A stretch of 64,000 nt of DNA from Photobacterium carnosum (GCF_002849605.1 NZ_NPIB01000012.1:1-64000), one strand, 5' to 3'; numbered from the stretch's first letter, positions 47,074 to 56,566 are shown. Numbers and translations are program-made. Notes: a model not told the origin generated them from the letters alone.

Positions 47074-47256
47074 ATGGATAATATACATCCTGTTTGGACA
47101 CTACCATTAAATGAAGCAGCCTTTACCAAAGGTGGCTTATTATTAACACCATGCCCTGGAACAAAAGGGGTTAATACGATAACGAGCTTGCGTCAATTAA
47201 AAGCGGCGGGAGCAACGGTAGTGTTAACTGCGTTAGAATATAAAGCAGTGGAATGA
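47074..47256 (+). pseudogene. truncated dual-specificity-phosphatase-like gene
   Basis: 60-codon ORF whose N-terminus (GLLLTPCPGTKGVNTITSL, then RQLKAAGATVVLTAL) matches the start of the ~150-residue phosphatase-like protein often found in gapdh-arsJ operons. It stops soon after and has no HCxxGxxR active-site loop. The following DNA up to the terminator does not encode the rest. It starts 29 bp after the fusion gene, so it is co-transcribed, but is probably non-functional. Confidence 0.65.
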
Positions 47257-47297
47257 TGACGCTAAGTACTAATTGCTATCAATAATAATTTATTACG

Positions 47298-47323
47298 AAA
47301 CCTCGCAGATGCGGGGTTTTTTG
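47298..47323 (+). terminator. terminator after the phosphatase remnant
   Basis: AACCTCGC/GCGGGGTT stem with a short loop and TTTTTT. Ends the fusion-gene transcript, so gapdh-arsJ needs its own promoter. Confidence 0.85.
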
Positions 47324-47401
47324 TTATTGAAGCTTGTTGAACGTATTTTAGGTAAAAAAGGTTTATTTCTTTTCTTGTGGCTGATATATTTGATTTTCCA
47401 T

Positions 47402-47421
47402 ATATATGGATATTCGTATAT
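47402..47421. promoter_or_regulatory. operator-like site before gapdh-arsJ
   Basis: ATATATG-N6-CGTATAT, same half-sites, order and spacing as the site before the ArsC-ArsR fusion gene, 27 bp before the gapdh start and just upstream of its ribosome site. It overlaps a CCATATATATGG palindrome (47398-47409). Confidence 0.65.
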
Positions 47422-47448
47422 TTATTATTAACAAGGTAAGGAAGAATC

Positions 47449-48447
47449 ATGACTATTAAAGTAGGGATTAATGGATTTGGTCGTATTGGCCGCTTAGTAT
47501 TACGTGCTGCATTTGACTGGCCTGAGATTGAATTTGTCTTAATTAATGATGTTGCAGGTGATGTTAATACCTTGTCCCATTTACTTGAATTTGATTCGAT
47601 TCAAGGGCGTTGGGGACATGCTGTGACTGTTGATAATGGCAAAATGATGATTAATGGTCATGCAATTCGTTATTGTCAGCAACAACAGATTGCTGATGTC
47701 GATTGGTCGGGTTGTGATGTTGTATTAGAAGCCACAGGTGTTCACCGTGATACTCAATACCTTAATCAATATTTACAGCAAGGCGTAAAGCGGGTAGTGG
47801 TTTCTGCGCCAGTAAAAGCCGAGGGAGTATTGAATATTGTGGTCGGGGTTAACGATCATTTATTTGATGCTAAAAAACACCGTATTGTTACTGCCGCATC
47901 TTGTACTACCAATTGTATTGCGCCCGTTGTTAAAGTGATCCACGAACATCTTGGTATCAAGCAAGCATCGTTTACTACTATCCATAATTTAACCAATACA
48001 CAAACTATCCTAGATGCGCCGCATAAAGATCTTCGTCGTGCTCGTGCATGTGGTATGAGTTTAATTCCAACAACAACGGGTTCAGCTAAAGCCATTGTGG
48101 AAATCTTTCCAGAGTTAGCTGGGAAAATTGATGGTCATGCGGTGCGTGTACCATTGGCAAACGCATCATTGACGGATATTATTTTTGATGTTGAGCGTGA
48201 TACTTCTATTGATGAAGTTAATCAATTATTGAAAGCTGCATCAGAAACGGAACTGAGTGGTATTTTAGGCTTTGAGGCCCGCCCATTGGTGTCGATTGAC
48301 TATCGCGGTGATCAACGATCAACTATTATTGATGCGCTATCAACCATGGTTGTAAATCATCGTATGGTAAAAATTTATGCGTGGTATGACAATGAAATGG
48401 GTTATGCCACACGGACAGCAGAATTAATTCGTAAAGTTGGTTGTTAA
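47449..48447 (+). CDS. ArsJ-associated glyceraldehyde-3-phosphate dehydrogenase
   Basis: In this context it catalyses arsenolysis, forming 1-arseno-3-phosphoglycerate from glyceraldehyde-3-phosphate and arsenate with NAD+. 332 residues. The NAD fold begins [16 protein letters not shown]. The catalytic Cys152 lies in AASCTTNC and His179 in [10 protein letters not shown], where housekeeping enzymes usually read TTIHSYTxxQ. It is followed by arsJ, 43 bp downstream. Pairing with ArsJ is the known arsenate detoxification route. A strong AAGGAAG ribosome site precedes the ATG. Confidence 0.93.
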   Translation: MTIKVGINGFGRIGRLVLRAAFDWPEIEFVLINDVAGDVNTLSHLLEFDSIQGRWGHAVTVDNGKMMINGHAIRYCQQQQIADVDWSGCDVVLEATGVHRDTQYLNQYLQQGVKRVVVSAPVKAEGVLNIVVGVNDHLFDAKKHRIVTAASCTTNCIAPVVKVIHEHLGIKQASFTTIHNLTNTQTILDAPHKDLRRARACGMSLIPTTTGSAKAIVEIFPELAGKIDGHAVRVPLANASLTDIIFDVERDTSIDEVNQLLKAASETELSGILGFEARPLVSIDYRGDQRSTIIDALSTMVVNHRMVKIYAWYDNEMGYATRTAELIRKVGC

Positions 48448-48490
48448 TCAGCTAATAATAAAAAGTGATAATAAGTTAGAGAGTATTTTT

Positions 48491-49723
48491 ATGTTAGCAA
48501 AGCTGAGCCAGTTACCCAATGATGTACGCCAATATATGTTGGTGACATTTAATTATTGGAATTTCACTCTAACGGATGGCGCATTAAGAATGTTGGTGGT
48601 TTTACATTTCCACCAACTGGGTTATAGCCCGTTAGAGATTGCCTCATTATTTTTATTTTATGAATTTTTTGGCGTGGTAACGAATTTAATTGGTGGCTGG
48701 CTTGGTGCGCGGGTGGGTTTAAATAAGACCATGAATATTGGTTTGTTTATGCAGGTTGTCGCATTGTTAATGTTGGCTGTACCTTCCGCAAATCTTACTG
48801 TTATATGGGTAATGTTTGCCCAAGCGTTATCAGGTATTGCTAAAGACTTAAATAAGATGAGTGCTAAAAGTGCGATTAAAACACTCGTTCCAAATGATCA
48901 GCAAGGTGCATTATATAAATGGATCGCACTGTTAACAGGTTCAAAAAATGCACTTAAAGGTGTCGGCTTTTTCTTAGGGGGGGCGTTACTGGCATTGATT
49001 GGTTTTCAAGGTGCAGTTATTGCGATGGCTGGAGTGCTTGCCGTCGTATTTATATGTAGCCTATTGTGGCTTGATAAAGATCTTGGCAAGGCAAAGAGTA
49101 AGGTAAAATTCAGTCAGATTTTCTCAAAAAGTAGAAGTATAAATATACTGTCTGCGGCCAGAATGTTTCTTTTTGGTGCGCGTGATGTCTGGTTTGTGAT
49201 TGCATTACCATTATATTTGGGGCAAGTTTTTGGCTGGGATTATATATTGGTTGGTGGTTTTTTAGCGTTGTGGGTCATTGGTTATGGCTTGGTTCAGAGT
49301 ATTGCCCCAAGAATTACCGGTAAAACGGAAGGCATAGTACCCGATGGTCGAGTTGCATTTGGATGGGCAATGATACTGGCTGTGGTTACGGGAGTGATAG
49401 CTATTGCATTACAATTTAATTGGTATCCGCAATTAATTATTATTATTGGTCTAATGATCTTTGGTGCTATTTTTGCGATTAATTCCTCATTACATTCTTA
49501 TTTAATAGTAAGTTATGCCAAAGATGATGGTGTAAGTTTAGATGTGGGATTTTATTATATGGCAAATGCAATGGGGCGTTTAATTGGAACATTGCTTTCA
49601 GGCATGATATATCAATTATATGGTTTAGCGATGTGTTTATGGATAGCATTTATTTTTATTATGATGACAACAATTATATCATTATGGTTACCTCGTCACA
49701 GTACAACAACGGCGTCTATTTAA
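48491..49723 (+). CDS. arsJ: ArsJ organoarsenical (1-arseno-3-phosphoglycerate) exporter
   Basis: MFS-type permease of 410 residues with about 11-12 helices that expels 1-arseno-3-phosphoglycerate, which then hydrolyses to arsenate outside. The start ATG at 48491 gives the family N-terminus (DVRQYMLVTFNYWNFTLTDGA); a TTG at 48437, overlapping gapdh, would add 18 residues. The motif GIAKDLNKMSAKSAIKTLVP near 118 is characteristic of ArsJ. Encoded with GAPDH as a two-gene unit under its own operator. Confidence 0.93.
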   Translation: MLAKLSQLPNDVRQYMLVTFNYWNFTLTDGALRMLVVLHFHQLGYSPLEIASLFLFYEFFGVVTNLIGGWLGARVGLNKTMNIGLFMQVVALLMLAVPSANLTVIWVMFAQALSGIAKDLNKMSAKSAIKTLVPNDQQGALYKWIALLTGSKNALKGVGFFLGGALLALIGFQGAVIAMAGVLAVVFICSLLWLDKDLGKAKSKVKFSQIFSKSRSINILSAARMFLFGARDVWFVIALPLYLGQVFGWDYILVGGFLALWVIGYGLVQSIAPRITGKTEGIVPDGRVAFGWAMILAVVTGVIAIALQFNWYPQLIIIIGLMIFGAIFAINSSLHSYLIVSYAKDDGVSLDVGFYYMANAMGRLIGTLLSGMIYQLYGLAMCLWIAFIFIMMTTIISLWLPRHSTTTASI

Positions 49724-49843
49724 TCTAATTGTGTTATTGTTTTTAGTGATAAAGTGATATTCACCTGAAAGATATTAAATAAAATTTATTATCAATACTG
49801 ACTTCCTTTAATTATGCTATAACATGCGCTATATTAAGCAGTT

Positions 49844-49880
49844 ATTATTTTTCCAGTATTAAAGATAATTATTTTTCCAG
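49844..49880. repeat. 13-bp direct repeat before the GGDEF-EAL gene
   Basis: ATTATTTTTCCAG occurs exactly at 49844-49856 and 49868-49880, 24 bp start to start, just before the start codon of the c-di-GMP gene. Could be a tandem regulator site. Confidence 0.5.
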
Positions 49881-49907
49881 ATATATTGTTTAGGCTACTG
49901 ATTACTT

Positions 49908-52853
49908 ATGGTTACAACACTAAAAGCATTAAAACGAAACAGTTATGGTGGCGAGTTCATACAAGAAGTACTGCATACTGTTTATAAAACATTAAAACCC
50001 ACACATTGTTATATTGCTTATTTTGATCAAAAGCATCACAAAGCGACATCTTTAGCTTATTCTATTAATGATCGTTTTTCGAACACCGTATTTACATATT
50101 TAATCAATAATTCTCTTTGTGAAAAGATGATATCTTCTGGAAAACCTTACTATTTTTCTAATAATATCTCACAGATCTACCCATTCAATCAGATAATCAC
50201 TTCTTATTCATTACAACATTATCTCGGCATACCTATCTTTTCTGAGAGCAGTGAAGTTGTGGGTGTTCTTGGATGTTTATTTGAACATCCTTATTTTTTT
50301 TCTGAAGAACGGTATGGCGAATGGTGCCAAGTTCTTGGTGATATTCTTGGTTCTGATGTGCAATATTTAGCAGTGCTATCAGAACAAAAAAAACTACTTT
50401 GTGAAATGGAAGAATACCAGCAAGAAGCTCAGCTTGGTAATTTTCAAGTAGATATAGCAACGGGTAGTGCCTATTGGAGTAAAGAAATTTATCGAATATT
50501 CCAATGTGAAATTGATAGTTTTACACCTAATGAAACAACGACGAATCAATATATTCATCCTGATGATCGTACCCGTATTCTTGAACTAAGACGTGATATG
50601 CTAGATAGTAATAGCATGAGTTATAATGTTATTTATCGTATTGTTTTAGCAGAAGGTGAAAATAAATACTTACGTGAGCATTGTCATATATTGCGTGATA
50701 TTAATGGGATTGCCACATTAATTAAAGGTATTGTACAAGACATTACCGAATTTTATTACCTTTCAAATAAATTAGATCAAGCATCAGATAAATTAAGCGT
50801 AACATATAACGCAGTTACTGAAGGTCTATGGGAATATAATTTAGAAACACAAGTATTATTAACATCACCTAAATTTTGGGATATTTTAGGTATTAATGAA
50901 ACCCCTGTTAATAATATATATGATTGGGTTATGATGATTCACAACGATGACCGTTTAGCGGTTATTGAATGTTTTTCAAGTTTACGTAATGGTGATACAA
51001 CCTCAATTGATGTTGAATTTAGATTAAAATCAGGAAGTAATGACAAAAATTGTCGTTGGTTTAATTGTAAAGGTAATATTATTGAATCCAATAGTATTAA
51101 TTGTTACAACCGCATTGTCGGTATATTAATTGATATAACCGATGCTGTTGTAGCAGAGCAGCAATTAACCCTTGCTAAAACAGTTTTTGATAATACGTCT
51201 GAATGTATTGTGATAACCGATAAAGATAATAATATAATTTCAGTTAATAAAGCCTTTGAAAAAGTAACAGGCTATTGTCATGCTGATATTGTTGGTGAAA
51301 ATCCACGTATATTAGCATCGGGTTATCATAATACTGCTTTTTATAAACAAATGTGGCATAGCCTTGAAACAACAGGAACATGGCAAGGGCAATTAAATAA
51401 CCGCCGTAGTGATGGTATTGTTTATCCTGAAGAAATGACGATTAATAAAATTGAAGATGATCATAATGTTATTAATTATGTTGGTTTTTTTCATGATATT
51501 AGTTCTCGAAAGCAAACTGAAAAGAAATTAAAACTATTAGCAAATAATGACACCTTGACAGGGTTAATGAATCGCCGTCATTTTATTGAAAAAGTAGAAA
51601 AATACATCGCACAAATTGATGACGTATCAACTAATAAATTATCGACGTCAATGTGTTCACTTTTATTTATTGATCTTGATGATTTTAAGATTTTTAATGA
51701 TCTTTATGGTCATGATTTTGGGGATACAGTTTTACAAAAAGTAGCTGATATTCTTAGAACGACACTTTGTGAGTACAGTGTCGTTTGTCGTTATGGTGGC
51801 GATGAATATGCCGTCTTAATTAAAGAGCAAGATGTTAATTATGCTCAAAGGATTGCCAATAGATTGGTAAGTATTATGTCACAACCGATTCAATGTAATG
51901 GTATTGATATAAATTTAACTATTAGTATTGGTATATCATCATATCCTGAAAGTGGTACGACACATCAAGCTTTACTTAAGAATGCTGATTATGCCATGTA
52001 TGAACAGAAGTGGTTAGGGCGTAATGGTGTCTGTGTTTATGATCAACAATTACAACATGAATATATCCGTAAATTAAAATTACGCGATAAATTAAAGCAT
52101 GCTATTAATGCTCAAAAGATAATCGTCCATTATCAGCCTATTGTTGATAATAAAACCGGTAACGTATGTAAATTTGAAGCACTAGCGCGTTGGCATGATG
52201 ATCAAGAGGGTTTCATCTCTCCAGGGGTCTTTATTCCTATTGCTGAACGCTACGGTTTAATTGGTATGTTAGGTCAATTAGTTTTTGAAAAAGCGTGTGC
52301 TGATTTAGATCGTATTCATCGCAGTGGTTTTACCGATGTTGTTTTTTCAATTAACCACTCAGTGAAAGAATTCTCACAGCATAATCAAGAATATATTTTT
52401 GAAACGATCAATAACTATAACTTACCCTATAGCGCGATAATGATTGAAATTACTGAATCAACAGCCCTTGATGACGGTAAGAATATTATTGATATTCTTG
52501 CGGCATTTAGATCACGCGGTATTGCGATTTCATTAGATGATTTTGGCACGGGTTATTCGTCATTAGCAGCCATTATTGATATTAAACCCGATATTATTAA
52601 GATTGATCGAAGCTTTATTGTTAATATTGAACACAGTAAAGAGAGTCAAATGTTAGTTTCATTAGTTATCGATCTTAGTCGTAAATTAAAGGTTGAGGTT
52701 GTTGCTGAAGGTGTTGAAACACAAGCGCAATTGGATATTTTATCTGAGATGTCGTGTCATTATATTCAAGGTTTCTACTATAGCCCAGCAGTAGCGATTG
52801 ATGATGCGATTACGATACTTAAAGCACGTAATAGTGCTAGTGGTGTGAGATGA
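49908..52853 (+). CDS. GAF-PAS3-GGDEF-EAL cyclic-di-GMP signalling protein
   Basis: 981-residue cytoplasmic protein with no membrane segments. Domains: GAF (about 10-155), three PAS domains (about 170-285, 295-415, 420-535), GGDEF (540-710) and EAL (720-970). The GGDEF site reads RYGGDEYAV (630-634 GGDEY), so Phe is replaced by Tyr, usually tolerated for diguanylate cyclase. The EAL domain keeps EALARW (757-759), DDFGTGYSSL (877-886) and EVVAEGVET near 930, so phosphodiesterase activity is expected. Input is probably a small molecule, light or redox. The ribosome site is weak. It is transcribed alone after arsJ. Confidence 0.9.
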   Translation: MVTTLKALKRNSYGGEFIQEVLHTVYKTLKPTHCYIAYFDQKHHKATSLAYSINDRFSNTVFTYLINNSLCEKMISSGKPYYFSNNISQIYPFNQIITSYSLQHYLGIPIFSESSEVVGVLGCLFEHPYFFSEERYGEWCQVLGDILGSDVQYLAVLSEQKKLLCEMEEYQQEAQLGNFQVDIATGSAYWSKEIYRIFQCEIDSFTPNETTTNQYIHPDDRTRILELRRDMLDSNSMSYNVIYRIVLAEGENKYLREHCHILRDINGIATLIKGIVQDITEFYYLSNKLDQASDKLSVTYNAVTEGLWEYNLETQVLLTSPKFWDILGINETPVNNIYDWVMMIHNDDRLAVIECFSSLRNGDTTSIDVEFRLKSGSNDKNCRWFNCKGNIIESNSINCYNRIVGILIDITDAVVAEQQLTLAKTVFDNTSECIVITDKDNNIISVNKAFEKVTGYCHADIVGENPRILASGYHNTAFYKQMWHSLETTGTWQGQLNNRRSDGIVYPEEMTINKIEDDHNVINYVGFFHDISSRKQTEKKLKLLANNDTLTGLMNRRHFIEKVEKYIAQIDDVSTNKLSTSMCSLLFIDLDDFKIFNDLYGHDFGDTVLQKVADILRTTLCEYSVVCRYGGDEYAVLIKEQDVNYAQRIANRLVSIMSQPIQCNGIDINLTISIGISSYPESGTTHQALLKNADYAMYEQKWLGRNGVCVYDQQLQHEYIRKLKLRDKLKHAINAQKIIVHYQPIVDNKTGNVCKFEALARWHDDQEGFISPGVFIPIAERYGLIGMLGQLVFEKACADLDRIHRSGFTDVVFSINHSVKEFSQHNQEYIFETINNYNLPYSAIMIEITESTALDDGKNIIDILAAFRSRGIAISLDDFGTGYSSLAAIIDIKPDIIKIDRSFIVNIEHSKESQMLVSLVIDLSRKLKVEVVAEGVETQAQLDILSEMSCHYIQGFYYSPAVAIDDAITILKARNSASGVR

Positions 52854-52929
52854 ATAGCGAGCTGTTATTTGTAAAAGTAGGATGTTATAAAAGCAGTTCT
52901 TTTATATAGAAATTATTATTTGGTAAACA

Positions 52930-53598
52930 ATGCAAACTCTTTTTTTTGATTTTGATGGTACGTTAGTTGATTCTGAAACGTTTCACGCTAACAATTGGAG
53001 TGACTATTTAGCGACATATGGTGTTACGTTAACGGCAGAAGATTTTATTGAATATTATGCTGGGGTTACGTGGCCAAAGATAGCGAAACATTTTATAGAT
53101 AGTTATCAACTTAATGTAGATATCGTCACTATTACGACTGAAATGGAAGCATTGACTGATACCAAAATTCGTCAGCAAGGGATCCCCGCCTTACCTGGTG
53201 TTGATGCCGTGCTTCACGCTTTTTCTGGTAAAGTACCAATGGCGGTTGTGACAGGAGCGCCTCGAGATTACGTTGAAGGTGTCTTAAAATTACATGGCTG
53301 GCTAGATTTATTTGATCAAGTATTCAGTGGCTATGAAGTTGCAAATAATAAACCGTCACCTGATGTTTATTTACATGCTTGCCAAGCAATGAAGGTTCAA
53401 CCTTATCAAGTCGTTGCGATAGAAGATAGCCGTACGGGTTTACAATCAGCAAAAAATGCCGATATTTGTTGTCTATTGATTAATGGACATCCTTCACTAA
53501 CAGCAATTAATGCTGATCATTCATTTGTTTCAATGGTTGAGGCAAAACCATTACTAGATGCGTTATTTAAAGATAAATTATCGTCTGCAGCTGCGTGA
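52930..53598 (+). CDS. HAD-superfamily phosphatase (beta-phosphoglucomutase-like)
   Basis: 222-residue HAD hydrolase. Motif I DFDGTLVDSE (7-16) carries the nucleophile and acid aspartates. A helical cap (about 17-85) follows, then motif II VVTGA near 103, Lys in NNKPSPDVYL near 138 and motif IV VAIEDSRTGLQSA near 161. Similar to YcjU/YqaB-type phosphatases acting on sugar phosphates. Substrate unknown. Confidence 0.85.
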   Translation: MQTLFFDFDGTLVDSETFHANNWSDYLATYGVTLTAEDFIEYYAGVTWPKIAKHFIDSYQLNVDIVTITTEMEALTDTKIRQQGIPALPGVDAVLHAFSGKVPMAVVTGAPRDYVEGVLKLHGWLDLFDQVFSGYEVANNKPSPDVYLHACQAMKVQPYQVVAIEDSRTGLQSAKNADICCLLINGHPSLTAINADHSFVSMVEAKPLLDALFKDKLSSAAA

Positions 53599-53670
53599 AG
53601 TAAGCAATTATCTTGCAGTAACAATACGCTATGTTAAATTATGCACGATTGAAATAACTTAGATAGGTTT

Positions 53671-53940
53671 ATGATGGAAAACGAAGAAATCATGACGGGT
53701 GACATGTTGGTTGAAACTGTTGAAAATCAGCTAGCTGACGGTAATCCATTAGTCGTGAAAGAAACATTGATGCGTTTAATGATGACAGGTACTGCACGTG
53801 ATGAAGCGGTGCAGATGATTGCTTGTGCATTATCTATCGAAGTTTTTGATGTAATGAAAAATGACGGTAAGTTTGATTTAAAACGTTATCGTGAAAATCT
53901 TGTCGCTTTACCTGATATGCCTTGGGAAGATGACATCTAA
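53671..53940 (+). CDS. conserved hypothetical small protein
   Basis: 89 residues, acidic and helical, ending LVALPDMPWEDDI. The pattern ETLMRLMMTGTARDEAVQMIACALSIEVFD looks like a conserved small proteobacterial family, but I cannot name it. The start is either of two adjacent ATGs (53671 or 53674); the second is better spaced from the AGG site. Closed by a strong terminator. Function unknown. Confidence 0.7.
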   Translation: MMENEEIMTGDMLVETVENQLADGNPLVVKETLMRLMMTGTARDEAVQMIACALSIEVFDVMKNDGKFDLKRYRENLVALPDMPWEDDI

Positions 53941-53956
53941 TTTATATCGGAAGTGA

Positions 53957-53990
53957 TAAAAAACCGTGATATTTTATCACGGTTTTTTTT
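53957..53990 (+). terminator. rho-independent terminator
   Basis: AAAACCGTGATA/TATCACGGTTTT stem and eight T after the 89-residue gene. Confidence 0.93.
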
Positions 53991-54129
53991 GCTTGTTTTT
54001 TGTGAATTATTGTTTGATTTGCTATTGATCATTAGTTTAAACGTGAGTTGTTAGCGGGAAAATAGTAGGAAATATCTATTATTATTAACTATTGTCTATA
54101 TATGACGAGTGTTGATAGACAAGGGTACA

Positions 54130-55242
54130 ATGATGAAAATTGGTATTCCTAAAGAGATCAAGATTCATGAATATCGCGTTGGTATGGTACCTGCTTCAGT
54201 AAAAGAAGCAATATTACATGGTCATACTGTTTATGTCGAAACACAGGCAGGAGAGGGGATTGGTTACACTGATGAGGATTATATTGCGGTTGGCGCACAA
54301 ATTGTAATATCAGCCCAAGCTGTGTTTGAACAAGCCGATATGATAGTAAAAGTAAAAGAACCTCAACGGCAAGAGCGGAGATTATTACGTAAAGATCAAA
54401 TATTGTTTACTTATCTTCATTTGGCTCCAGATAGAGAACAGACAGAAGATTTAATTAATAGTGGAGCCGTATGCATCGCTTATGAAACAGTAACTGATGA
54501 CAATGGACAATTACCATTATTAGCACCTATGTCAGAAGTGGCTGGCAGAATGGCATTACAAGCAGGTGCTTTTGCTCTTGAAAAATCACGAGGTGGTCGA
54601 GGGGTTTTATTAGCTGGAGTACCTGGTGTCGCACCTGCCAATGTGGTAATTATTGGTGGTGGTGTAGTGGGCATGAATGCAGCTCAGATGGCAGTAGGCT
54701 TACGTGCTAATGTGGTGATTATTGACCGAAATGTAGAAGTATTGCGCCGCCTTGACCGTTTATTTTCTGGGGCTGTGACCTGCATTTATTCAACCAGTGA
54801 TGCTATTGAAAAATATGTTATTGCTGCAGATCTTGTGATTGGTTGTGTGCTCGTTGCTGGTGCACAAGCGCCAAAACTTGTCACAAAGGATATGATTCGA
54901 CGCATGAAAGCCGGGGCTGCGATTGTTGATGTCGCAATAGATCAAGGTGGCTGTATTGAAACATCATATCCAACCACCCATGATAACCCGACTTATATTG
55001 TTGATGATGTTGTGCATTATTGTGTTGCTAATATGCCAGGTGCTGTAGCGAAAACATCAACATTTGCACTTAATAATGCGACGTTACCTTATATTCTACA
55101 ATTAGCTGATCTTGGTTATAAAACTGCATTCTCTACCAATAAACATTTACTCAATGGCTTAAATGTTTATCACGGTCAAGTCACGAACTATAGTGTTGCT
55201 CAAGCATTAGGTTATCCTTATATATCAAGTGTTTTTACTTGA
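54130..55242 (+). CDS. ald: alanine dehydrogenase
   Basis: NAD-dependent interconversion of L-alanine with pyruvate and ammonium. About 370 residues. The start is ATG 54130 or 54133, preceded by AAGGG, giving MKIGIPKEIK as in the family. The catalytic residues are Lys in KVKEPQ (about 76) and His in YLHLAPD (about 97). The NAD fold is VVIIGGGVVGMNAAQMA near 172. The final 25 bp overlap the end of a convergent hydrolase gene. May run in the deaminating or aminating direction. Confidence 0.93.
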   Translation: MMKIGIPKEIKIHEYRVGMVPASVKEAILHGHTVYVETQAGEGIGYTDEDYIAVGAQIVISAQAVFEQADMIVKVKEPQRQERRLLRKDQILFTYLHLAPDREQTEDLINSGAVCIAYETVTDDNGQLPLLAPMSEVAGRMALQAGAFALEKSRGGRGVLLAGVPGVAPANVVIIGGGVVGMNAAQMAVGLRANVVIIDRNVEVLRRLDRLFSGAVTCIYSTSDAIEKYVIAADLVIGCVLVAGAQAPKLVTKDMIRRMKAGAAIVDVAIDQGGCIETSYPTTHDNPTYIVDDVVHYCVANMPGAVAKTSTFALNNATLPYILQLADLGYKTAFSTNKHLLNGLNVYHGQVTNYSVAQALGYPYISSVFT

Positions 55243-55787
55243 TGTAAGGTAGCTATTCTTGACAACATTGCCAAAGAACGTTGATGCTCTTGTTCTGTTG
55301 CTGACGTACAAGCATCACTGATAATATGGACACAGTAATCACGATCATGGGCATCTCTAACGGCGGATTGAATTGCCCAGCAAGTACTTACGCCACAAAA
55401 GTAAACATCAGTTATTGTATTGGCACGTAGGACACTATCAAGTGCCGTATTATAGAAAGGGTTTACGCGTGATTTTGTGATTACCATATCGTGTTTAGTT
55501 ACATTTAAATCAGGGTGAAACTCAGTGCCCCATTGGCCTAATTCTAACGCTCGGTATTGTTGTGCTTTGCCAAACATTGGTGATTGGTGAGGTAATTCAA
55601 GATAACTAGGCTGAAAACCAACTTTGACAAAAATACACGGTATATTATTTTCTTTGGCCCATTGAATCGCGATATTTGTATTATGGATGATATGGTGGGT
55701 ACTGACTTGTTCAGCACAGCTTGGTATTTTCCCTTTTATATCAACAATGTCATTAATTAAATCTATAATAACTAATGCCTTTTTCAT
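55218..55787 (-). CDS. isochorismatase-family cysteine hydrolase
   Basis: 189-residue cytoplasmic hydrolase with the catalytic triad Asp9 (ALVIIDLIND), Lys105 (VITKSRVNPF) and Cys136 (GVSTCWAIQSAVRDA). The cis-peptide region (GVST) is present. The Cys makes it a nicotinamidase-like amidohydrolase rather than a true isochorismatase. Substrate unknown. Its last codons overlap ald tail-to-tail by 25 bp. Confidence 0.85.
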   Translation of the reverse strand: MKKALVIIDLINDIVDIKGKIPSCAEQVSTHHIIHNTNIAIQWAKENNIPCIFVKVGFQPSYLELPHQSPMFGKAQQYRALELGQWGTEFHPDLNVTKHDMVITKSRVNPFYNTALDSVLRANTITDVYFCGVSTCWAIQSAVRDAHDRDYCVHIISDACTSATEQEHQRSLAMLSRIATLHQVKTLDI

Positions 55788-55875
55788 AATTTTACCTTTT
55801 GGTTGGTTATTTTTTTGCTAATGCTAATGAGCATACAATCAAATATTGAGTTTGAATATTATGAAATCTTAGATA

Positions 55876-55913
55876 CAAAAAAAGCTTTTAGTTCTTCAAC
55901 TAAAAGCTTTTTA
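55876..55913. terminator. terminator after the L,D-transpeptidase-like gene
   Basis: AAAAAGCTTTTAGTT/AACTAAAAGCTTTTT perfect 15-bp stem with a four-base loop, A and T runs on both sides. Serves the minus-strand gene ending at 55928. Confidence 0.93.
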
Positions 55914-55927
55914 TTAGAAGAGGTAGA

Positions 55928-56566
55928 TTATTTAGCGTAAGCAAAAATAACACTACCGCCTTTAATTGTATCAATAATCTTTTTGGTCAAATAGGTTGGT
56001 ATAGCCGGACAGCCCCAACTGCGACCAAGGTAACCATTATGCTTTATAAATGATTCTGAAACATATTTGGCACCGTGAATAACAATAAAGCGTTTTAATG
56101 CATTATCATTTTCACCACGTGTTAACCCATTAAGTTTTAATGAATAACCATTACCACCATTGTATGTACCTTCGGTTAAAAATGTACCTAATGATGTTTT
56201 ATGTGAATTAACACGGTTAGAGAAATCATCAGCCATTAAACGACCACTATTTTCGCCATGTGACACATAAGTACGGTAAAGTAATTTATTCGATTTTAAA
56301 TCAATGACATAAAATCTTTTTTCAGTAGATGGCATACTGTAATCAATAATGGTTAATAAAGATTTCTTTTTCCCACGGGTTTTATTGTAAGCAATAAATG
56401 CTTTTTTGAACACGCTGTAATCAATCTTGCCTTTTAAATCCGCTTTTTGGTAGACATAATCTGCGACAATGTCTGCATTCTTACGTTCAGTATGGAGAAC
56501 ATGCGCAGATGCATTTAATGGTAAAAGGCATACCATTAATAGAAATAGGTAAATAACTTTTTTCAT
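55928..56566 (-). CDS. murein L,D-transpeptidase catalytic-domain (YkuD_2) protein
   Basis: 212-residue secreted protein. The signal peptide ends ASA at about residue 21. A YkuD_2 (PF13645-type) domain spans about 60-210, with catalytic His164 (VIHGAKYVS) and Cys186 in GRSWGCPAI. The family is presumed to act on peptidoglycan cross-links or lipoprotein attachment; the exact reaction is unproven. Monocistronic, with a strong terminator. Confidence 0.85.
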   Translation of the reverse strand: MKKVIYLFLLMVCLLPLNASAHVLHTERKNADIVADYVYQKADLKGKIDYSVFKKAFIAYNKTRGKKKSLLTIIDYSMPSTEKRFYVIDLKSNKLLYRTYVSHGENSGRLMADDFSNRVNSHKTSLGTFLTEGTYNGGNGYSLKLNGLTRGENDNALKRFIVIHGAKYVSESFIKHNGYLGRSWGCPAIPTYLTKKIIDTIKGGSVIFAYAK

